DNA from: Klenkia marina
GTDB lineage: Bacteria > Actinomycetota > Actinomycetes > Mycobacteriales > Geodermatophilaceae
DNA: 64,000 nucleotides
Direction of reading: 5' to 3'
Assembly: GCF_900101025.1 (NCBI RefSeq)
Contig: NZ_FMUH01000006.1
Coordinates: 124,001-188,000, forward strand
Shown: positions 58,283 through 64,000 of the stretch, in pieces
How positions within the stretch are numbered: position 1 is the first letter of the stretch
How the letters are laid out: each line of letters starts with the position of its first letter
Made by a program: the position numbers and the translations under genes
Notes under the pieces: model-generated
Seen by the model: the letters and a program-made list of their open reading frames with translations, nothing else
What the model was told of the DNA's origin: nothing
Databases searched by the model: none

Positions 58283-58972
58283 TCAGCCGACCGGCACCGT
58301 CTCCTCCGCGGGGGCGACGAACACGTGCTGCGCGACCCCGGTCGGCAGCACCGTGCCGTCGATGCTCACCGAGCCGTTCACCAGGGTGGCCCGCACGGTC
58401 GTGCCCGGCCGCACGCCCTGGTCGGCCAGCGAGCGCAGCAGGTCCTGGTGCTCCTGCAGCTGCTCGCTGATGCGGCGCACCACGACCGGGGCGCCCTCGG
58501 GGGTTGCGGCGGTCGAGAGCAGCTGCAGGGCGTCGGGCTGCGAGGTGGTGGTCGCGCCGAGCTCGGCCAGGCCGGGGATCGGGTTCCCGAACGGGGACAC
58601 CTGCGGGTTGCCGAGCAGGGTGAGCAGCTTGCGCTCGACGGCCTCGCTCATCACGTGCTCCCAGCGGCAGGCCTCCTCGTGCACGTCGGCGTAGTCCAGC
58701 CCGATGACGTCGACGAGCAGGCACTCGGCCAGCCGGTGCTTGCGCATGACCGCGGTGGCCAGGGCCCGACCCTCCTCCGACAGCGCGAGGTGCCGGTCGC
58801 CCTCGACCGAGAGCAGGCCGTCGCGCTCCATGCGGGCCACGGTCTGGCTGACGGTGGGGCCGCTCTGGTGCAGGCGCTCGGCGATGCGGGCGCGCAGGGG
58901 CGTGATGCCCTCCTCCTCCAGCTCGAAGATCGTCCGCAGGTACATCTCGGTGGTGTCGATGAGGTCGTTCAC
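58283..58972 (-). CDS. ideR: IdeR/DtxR-type iron-dependent repressor
   Basis: A 229-residue iron-dependent repressor close to mycobacterial IdeR in length and sequence. The helix-turn-helix lies in TPLRARIAERLHQSGPTVSQTVARMERDG. Metal ligands are recognisable: Met10 in TTEMYLRTI, His in RKHRLAE, and the Cys-x2-Glu-His in EEACRWEH, with NPIPGL just after. The SH3-like C-terminal domain is complete. GTG 58972 has GGAGGAG 6 nt upstream. In iron-rich cells it should repress siderophore uptake and activate iron storage. A SigB-like gene is close by (62981), a known neighbourhood in mycobacteria. Confidence 0.95.
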   Translation of the reverse strand: MNDLIDTTEMYLRTIFELEEEGITPLRARIAERLHQSGPTVSQTVARMERDGLLSVEGDRHLALSEEGRALATAVMRKHRLAECLLVDVIGLDYADVHEEACRWEHVMSEAVERKLLTLLGNPQVSPFGNPIPGLAELGATTTSQPDALQLLSTAATPEGAPVVVRRISEQLQEHQDLLRSLADQGVRPGTTVRATLVNGSVSIDGTVLPTGVAQHVFVAPAEETVPVG

Positions 58973-59105
58973 GCCAGGCTCCTCCGTGCAGGGGTCTGCC
59001 ACGAGCGTACGGGCACCGCGCCACCGGACCGGGCGCGGCGAACCGCGCCGGGCGGTAGCGTCGCGGGGGTGATCAGGCGATGAGGCCGGCTCCGCAGGGC
59101 GCACC

Positions 59106-60290
59106 ATGAGCGATGCCGTCAGCGTCGTCTGGGACGACGCCTACCTCGGCTACACGTGGGGCGGGGACCACCCCATGCACCCGGTGCGGCTGGACCTCAC
59201 GATGCGGCTGGCCGACACGCTCGGCGTGCTGTCGGGTCCGCGCATCGAGGTGGTGCGGCCCGAGACGGCGGGGGAGGACCTCCTCACCCTGGTCCACGAC
59301 CCGGCCTACCTCGACGCCGTCCGCCGGGCGCCGGGCGACCCCACCGGCGTCGGGCACGGGCTGGGCACCACCGACAACCCGGTCTTCGACGGCATCTACG
59401 AGTCCTCCGCGCTCATCGCCGGCGGCTCGGTCACCGCGGCCCGGTTGATCCACGAGGGCAAGGCGCAGCACGCGGTGAACATCGCCGGCGGCATGCACCA
59501 CGCCATGCGTGACGCCGCCAGCGGGTTCTGCGTCTTCAACGACGCGGCCATCGCCATCGCCTGGCTGCTGGGCCAGGGCTACGAGCGCATCGCCTACGTC
59601 GACCTCGACGTGCACCACGGCGACGGCGTCCAGGCCGCGTTCTGGAGCGACCCCCGGGTGCTGACCGTGAGCATCCACCAGACCCCGCTCACCCTGTTCC
59701 CGGGCACCGGGTACGCCGAGGAGACCGGTGACCCCGAGAAGGCGCCCGGCTCGGCCGTCAACCTGGCGCTGCCCAACGGCACCGACGACTCCGGGTGGCT
59801 GCGCGCCTTCCACGCCGTCGTGCCGGGGGTGGTGCGCGCCTTCGCCCCGCAGATCCTGGTCACCCAGTGCGGCTGCGACACCCACCACGAGGACCCGATG
59901 GCCGACCTCGGCCTCACCGTCGACGGCCAGCGCGCGGCCTACAAGGCCATGCACGAACTCGCCCACGAGGTGAGCGAGGGCAGGTGGCTCACCCTGGGCG
60001 GGGGCGGCTACGGGCTCGTGCGGTGCGTGCCCCGGGCCTGGACCCACCTCATCGCCGAGGCCGCCGGCACGCCGGTGCCGCCGAGCACGCCGATCCCCGA
60101 CTCGTGGGCTCGCGACGTGCTGTCCCAGGGCCTGCGCATCGAACCCCCGGGCTCCATGACCGAGGGGGGCTGGACCGGTTTCCAGCACTGGGACCCCTTC
60201 ACCGAGAACCGTGTCGACCGGGCGATCTCGCGCACCCGCACCGCTGCCTACCCCCTCTTCGGCCTCGACCCGGACGATCCCCGTGACTGA
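59106..60290 (+). CDS. acuC: AcuC-type histone-deacetylase-like lysine deacetylase
   Basis: A 394-residue zinc-dependent deacetylase of the AcuC/class I HDAC fold. Key segments: YLGYTWGGDHPMHPVRL at the start, the active-site His pair in GGMHHAMRDAASGFCVFND, the zinc ligands in YVDLDVHHGDG, QCGCDTHHEDP and GGGGYGLVRCVPRAW. ATG 59106 is the only plausible start; GTG ATC AGG CGA TGA (59069-59083), a four-codon frame at leaderless distance from TAGCGT, lies upstream. It overlaps the acetyltransferase gene by 8 bp. AcuC removes acetyl groups from lysine in acetyl-CoA synthetase. Confidence 0.92.
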   Translation: MSDAVSVVWDDAYLGYTWGGDHPMHPVRLDLTMRLADTLGVLSGPRIEVVRPETAGEDLLTLVHDPAYLDAVRRAPGDPTGVGHGLGTTDNPVFDGIYESSALIAGGSVTAARLIHEGKAQHAVNIAGGMHHAMRDAASGFCVFNDAAIAIAWLLGQGYERIAYVDLDVHHGDGVQAAFWSDPRVLTVSIHQTPLTLFPGTGYAEETGDPEKAPGSAVNLALPNGTDDSGWLRAFHAVVPGVVRAFAPQILVTQCGCDTHHEDPMADLGLTVDGQRAAYKAMHELAHEVSEGRWLTLGGGGYGLVRCVPRAWTHLIAEAAGTPVPPSTPIPDSWARDVLSQGLRIEPPGSMTEGGWTGFQHWDPFTENRVDRAISRTRTAAYPLFGLDPDDPRD

Positions 60291-62979
60291 CGCCGAGGAC
60301 ACCGCCCCGGACACGTCCGCCGCCCCGGCGCCCCCGCCCGGGTGGGAGGCCGACGTCGTGGCCGCCGACGGCGGCACCGTGCACCTGCGCCCGATCACCC
60401 CCGCGGACGCCGACGGCCTGCAGGGGCTCATGGAGCGCAGCTCCGACCAGACCCGCTACTACCGCTTCTTCGGGCCGATGAAGCGGCTCAGCGACAAGGA
60501 CCTGCACCGCTTCACCCACGTGGACCACGTCGACCGGGTGGCCTTCGTCGTCCTGCTGGGCGACGTGCTCATCGGGGTCGGGCGCTACGACCGCTACCCC
60601 GACACCTCCGACGCCGAGGTCGCCTTCCTCGTCGAGGACGCCCACCAGCGGCGCGGTCTGGGCTCGGTGCTCCTCGAGCACCTGGCCGCCGCCGCCCGCG
60701 AGCGCGGCATCACCCGGTTCGTCGCCGAGGTGCTCAGCCAGAACTCCGGCATGGTGCGGGTCTTCCTCGACGCCGGCTACGAGGCCCGCCGCTCCTACGA
60801 GGACGGCGTCGTCCACCTCACCTTCCCGATCGCGCCCACCGAGCAGGCCCTCGCGGTCACCTACGAGCGCGAGCAGCGCAGCGAGTCCCGCTCCATCGGC
60901 CGGCTGCTCAACCCCACCTCGGTCGCGGTCGTCGGCGCCAGCAACGACCGCAGCAAGATCGGGCACGCCGTGCTGCGGCACCTGCTCGACCAGGGGTTCG
61001 CCGGGCCGATCTACCCGGTCAACCCCGCCGTGCGGCACGTCGCGGGCGTGCCCGCGCACGCCACCATCGAGGACATCCCCGACGACGTCGACCTCGCGGT
61101 GCTCGCCGTCCCGGCCACCGAGGTGCCCGGGGTGGTGGAGGCCTGCCGGCGCAAGCAGGTCAAGGGCCTGGTGGTCATCTCCGGCGGGTTCGGCGAGACC
61201 GGGCCCGAGGGCCGGGCCGCCGAGCGCGAGTTCGTCGCAGCCGCCCGCGCGTCGGGCATGCGCGTGGTGGGTCCCAACTGCCTGGGCCTGGTGAACACCG
61301 ACCCCTCGGTCAATCTCAACGCCAGCCTCGCCCCGCGGGTGCCGGGCCGGGGCCGCATGGGGTTCTTCGCCCAGTCCGGGGCGCTGGGCGTGATGCTGCT
61401 CGAGCGGGCCAGCAACCGCGGCATCGGCCTCTCGAGCTTCGTGTCGGCCGGCAACCGCGCCGACGTCAGCGGCAACGACATGCTGCAGTACTGGGCCACC
61501 GACCCCGGCACCGAGGTCGTGCTGCTGCACCTGGAGAGCTTCGGCAACCCGCGCAAGTTCGCCCGGCTGGCCCGCCGGGTCGGCCGCGACAAGCCGGTGG
61601 TCGCGGTCAAGAGCGGGCGGCACGTCGGCATGACCGCCGGGCTGGCCGGCACCAGCGTCACCGTGCCCGAGGAGTCCGTCGCCGCGCTGTTCGCCTCGGC
61701 GGGGGTGATCCGCGTGCAGACGTTGGCCGAGCTGTTCGACGTCGGCACCCTGCTCGCCCACCAGCCGCTGCCCGCCGGTCCCCGTGTCGCGGTCGTGGGC
61801 AACTCGACGGCGGTCGGCGTCCTGGTGGCCGACGCCGTCCTGGAGCAGGGCCTCGAGCTGGCGCACGAGCGCCCGGTCGACATCGGCACCTCGGCGCCGC
61901 CCGAGGAGTTCCGTGCGGCGCTCGAGGCGGCCCTGGCCGACGAGCAGGTCGACGCCGTCGTGGCGGTCTACCTGCCGGCCCTGGCCCACGACACCGAGCC
62001 CTTCGGCCGGGTGCTGCGCGAGGTGTCCGCCGGGGCGGAGAAGCCGCTGGTCGCCAACTTCCTGTCCACCGACGGCATCCCCGACGTCCTGGTGGTGCGG
62101 GGCGAGGACGGCATGCCCGCCCGCGGCTCCGTGCCGTCGTTCTCCACCCCCGAGCGGGCGGTGATCGCCCTCTCGCGGGTGTCGGAGTACGCGGCCTGGC
62201 GGCGGCGTCCGGCCGGCACGGTGCCCGAGCTGGAGCACGTCGACGAAGCCGCCGCCCGTGACGTCGTGGAGCCGGCTCTGGCCGACGGCGGGCGCGAGCT
62301 CACCGACGACGAGGTCATCGCCCTGCTGGGCGCCTACGGCGTGCCGCTGCTGCGCACCCGACGGGCCGACGACGCCGAGGCGGCCGTGGCCGCCGCCGAG
62401 GAGGTCGGCTACCCGGTCGTGCTGAAGTCCACCGCCCCGTGGCTGCGGCACCGGGCCGACCTGGGTGGCACCCGGCTCGACCTGCGCGACGCCGACGACG
62501 TGCGCGCCGGGTTCGCGGCCATCCCCGCCGACGACCCGGTCATCGTGCAGGAGATGGCCGCTCCCGGGGTGACCGTGGTGGTCGAGGTGCTCGACGACCC
62601 GTCGTTCGGTGCCCTGGTCAGCTTCGGGGTCGGCGGGTTCGCCAGCGACCTGCTGGGCGACCGGGCGCTGCGCACGCTGCCGGTCACCGACACCGACGCC
62701 CGCGAAATGGTCCGCGAGATCCGGGCGTGGCCGCTGCTCGACGGCTACCGCGGCGCCGAGCGGGTCGACGTCGAGGCGGTCGAGCAGTTGCTGCTGCGGG
62801 TCGCCCGGCTGGCCGACGACCTGCCCGAGGTGCTCTCGCTGTCGCTGGAGCCGGTGATCGTCGGCCCGCCCAACCCGTGGCACGGCGGCCGGTCGCTCGT
62901 GGTGGCCGGCGCCGCCGTGCGCGTGGGCCCGCCGACGGCCCGGGTCGACCCCGGGCCTCGGCGGATGTTCACCGCGTGA
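60283..62979 (+). CDS. pat: Pat-type protein lysine acetyltransferase with acyl-CoA synthetase domain
   Basis: An 898-residue fusion. An N-terminal GNAT domain (about residues 25-185, with FLVEDAHQRRGLGSVLLEHLA as the acetyl-CoA loop and VFLDAGYEARRS) is followed by an NDP-forming acyl-CoA synthetase-like part: CoA-binding (VAVVGASNDRSKIGHAVLRHL, then GPIYPVNP), a ligase segment (GPNCLGLVNTDPSVNLNAS, MGFFAQSGALG), and an ATP-grasp end (YPVVLKSTAPWLRHRADLGG). GNAT first is the order known for Streptomyces PatA; in Salmonella Pat it is last. GTG 60283 overlaps the acuC stop, so writer and eraser of lysine acetylation are translated together. Confidence 0.88.
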   Translation: MTDAEDTAPDTSAAPAPPPGWEADVVAADGGTVHLRPITPADADGLQGLMERSSDQTRYYRFFGPMKRLSDKDLHRFTHVDHVDRVAFVVLLGDVLIGVGRYDRYPDTSDAEVAFLVEDAHQRRGLGSVLLEHLAAAARERGITRFVAEVLSQNSGMVRVFLDAGYEARRSYEDGVVHLTFPIAPTEQALAVTYEREQRSESRSIGRLLNPTSVAVVGASNDRSKIGHAVLRHLLDQGFAGPIYPVNPAVRHVAGVPAHATIEDIPDDVDLAVLAVPATEVPGVVEACRRKQVKGLVVISGGFGETGPEGRAAEREFVAAARASGMRVVGPNCLGLVNTDPSVNLNASLAPRVPGRGRMGFFAQSGALGVMLLERASNRGIGLSSFVSAGNRADVSGNDMLQYWATDPGTEVVLLHLESFGNPRKFARLARRVGRDKPVVAVKSGRHVGMTAGLAGTSVTVPEESVAALFASAGVIRVQTLAELFDVGTLLAHQPLPAGPRVAVVGNSTAVGVLVADAVLEQGLELAHERPVDIGTSAPPEEFRAALEAALADEQVDAVVAVYLPALAHDTEPFGRVLREVSAGAEKPLVANFLSTDGIPDVLVVRGEDGMPARGSVPSFSTPERAVIALSRVSEYAAWRRRPAGTVPELEHVDEAAARDVVEPALADGGRELTDDEVIALLGAYGVPLLRTRRADDAEAAVAAAEEVGYPVVLKSTAPWLRHRADLGGTRLDLRDADDVRAGFAAIPADDPVIVQEMAAPGVTVVVEVLDDPSFGALVSFGVGGFASDLLGDRALRTLPVTDTDAREMVREIRAWPLLDGYRGAERVDVEAVEQLLLRVARLADDLPEVLSLSLEPVIVGPPNPWHGGRSLVVAGAAVRVGPPTARVDPGPRRMFTA

Positions 62980-62980
62980 G

Positions 62981-63964
62981 CTACGCCAGGTAGTCGCGCA
63001 GGGCGTCGGCGCGCTCGGGGGAGCGGAGCTTGCTCATCGTCTCGCGCTCGATCTGGCGCACCCGCTCGCGCGACAGGCCGAACTGCTTGCCGATCTGCTC
63101 CAGCGTGCGGGGCTGGTTGCCGTCGAGACCGAACCGCATGACCACGACGTCGCGCTCGCGGTCCTCCAGCGTGCCGAGCACCGTGCGGACGTCGCCCTTC
63201 ATCATCTGGAAGGCGACGGCGTCCTCGGCGACGGCGGCGTCGGTGTCCTCGATGAAGTCTCCGAGCCGGGACTCCTCGTCGGCACCGACGGTCTGGTCGA
63301 GCGACACCAGGTCGCGGCTGTACTCCAGCAGCTCGGTGATCCGCTCGGGGGTCATGTCGAGCTCGAGGCCGAGCTCCTCGGCGGTGGGCTCGCGCTCGAG
63401 CTCCTGGTGGATGCGGCGGCGGGTGCGCACCACCTTGTTGACCTGCTCGGCCAGGTGGACGGGCAGCCGGATCGTGCGGCCGCTGTCGGCCATGGCCCGG
63501 GTGATCGCCTGGCGGATCCACCACGTGGCGTACGTGGAGAACTTGAAGCCCTTGGTGTAGTCGAACTTCTCCACCGCACGGATCAGGCCGACGTTGCCCT
63601 CCTGGATGAGGTCCAGGAACGTCATGCCGTGACCGGTGTAGCGCTTGGCGACCGAGACCACGAGGCGGAGGTTGGCCTCCAGCAGGTGCTGCTTGGCGGC
63701 CTTGCCGTCGGCGGCGAGCAGCCCGTAGTCGCGCTTCACCGCGGGGGTGAGCTTCTTCTCGGCCAGCAGCCGGCCGGCGTACAGCCCCGCCTCGATGCGC
63801 TTGGCGAGCTCGACCTCCTGCTCGGCGGTCAGCAGCGCGGTCTTGCCGATGGTGTTGAGGTAGACGCGCACCAGGTCGGTGGACACCAGGCCGCTGGTGT
63901 CGGCGGCGCGACGGGGCGCACGCACGCTCAGGGTGTCGGTGGGGGAGGACTGCAGCAGCGTCAC
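62981..63964 (-). CDS. sigB: SigB-like group 2 sigma-70 factor
   Basis: A 327-residue primary-like sigma factor of group 2. Region 1.2 ([29 protein letters not shown]), region 2 ([54 protein letters not shown]) and region 4 ([29 protein letters not shown]) are all complete; the long acidic N-terminus of the housekeeping factor is absent. Length and nearness to ideR match mycobacterial SigB. The GTG start is 36 bp from the window edge, so its promoter is not visible. It is convergent with pat with 1 bp between the stops. Likely role: stress and stationary-phase transcription. Confidence 0.92.
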   Translation of the reverse strand: MTLLQSSPTDTLSVRAPRRAADTSGLVSTDLVRVYLNTIGKTALLTAEQEVELAKRIEAGLYAGRLLAEKKLTPAVKRDYGLLAADGKAAKQHLLEANLRLVVSVAKRYTGHGMTFLDLIQEGNVGLIRAVEKFDYTKGFKFSTYATWWIRQAITRAMADSGRTIRLPVHLAEQVNKVVRTRRRIHQELEREPTAEELGLELDMTPERITELLEYSRDLVSLDQTVGADEESRLGDFIEDTDAAVAEDAVAFQMMKGDVRTVLGTLEDRERDVVVMRFGLDGNQPRTLEQIGKQFGLSRERVRQIERETMSKLRSPERADALRDYLA

Positions 63965-64000
63965 GGTGAGTCTTCGTCCTTGCCTCGGGAGTCGGATGGC

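Overview
The window is a continuous stretch of very GC-rich chromosome with strong third-position G/C bias, GTG starts and many ATGA/GTGA stop-start overlaps. An IdeR-type iron regulator close to a SigB-type sigma factor, a fused CydDC and many genes with a leaderless promoter layout point to an actinobacterium. A Geodermatophilaceae-like lineage is my guess from protein flavour, not something proven here. I see no tRNA, rRNA, CRISPR array, insertion sequence or phage gene. No stretch longer than 300 bases lacks a gene.

Layout, left to right. 1-6.5 kb: end of a uvrA-type gene, a hydrolase-TetR pair with a tandem operator, a CbxX-type AAA ATPase bracketed by two related hairpins, a GH13 glucosidase, and a divergent TetR/SDR pair. 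6.5-10.3 kb: M18 aminopeptidase, YbdK-type ligase, VanZ protein and a RibD-like reductase. 10.4-13.9 kb: an ethanolamine operon (permease, EutB, EutC) without microcompartment genes. 14-18 kb: small genes around methionine aminopeptidase, including a degenerate lone GGDEF-like protein. 18-25.7 kb: cytochrome bd oxidase (cydA, cydB, fused cydDC) divergent from a BlaI repressor and an M56 protease, with two identical dyads between them.

25.7-28 kb: a DUF559-like protein and a small heat-shock unit (hsp20, MerR), interspersed with three copies of a 61-bp palindromic element. 28-37.9 kb, all leftward: Lrp regulator, then an aromatic catabolic run (metallo-beta-lactamase-fold protein, FAD hydroxylase, homogentisate dioxygenase, an unassigned protein, fumarylacetoacetase), then an MFS transporter, an IclR regulator and a glutamine-synthetase-like enzyme. 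38-41.3 kb: a TPP-dependent 2-keto acid decarboxylase divergent from the Lrp gene, and an APC permease. These fit amino acid and aromatic acid catabolism together.

41.4-50 kb: epoxide hydrolase, a TetR/FAD monooxygenase pair with three operator-like repeats, an SDR, a FluG-like amidohydrolase, an M20 hydrolase, a YibE/F membrane protein, a methyltransferase and a DksA/TraR-like zinc protein. 50-53.3 kb: a four-gene leftward unit (glycosyltransferase, methyltransferase, an alpha/alpha-barrel-like protein, a small membrane protein). 53.4-56 kb: two related lipoproteins and a DUF4192 protein. 56-64 kb: S9 peptidase, ideR, a coupled acuC/pat lysine deacetylase-acetyltransferase pair, and a SigB-like sigma factor.

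The strongest leads are the unassigned gene between homogentisate dioxygenase and fumarylacetoacetase (a candidate glutathione-independent isomerase), the BlaI/M56 control region facing the bd oxidase, the 61-bp palindrome family, and the -10-to-start spacing shared by at least 17 genes.
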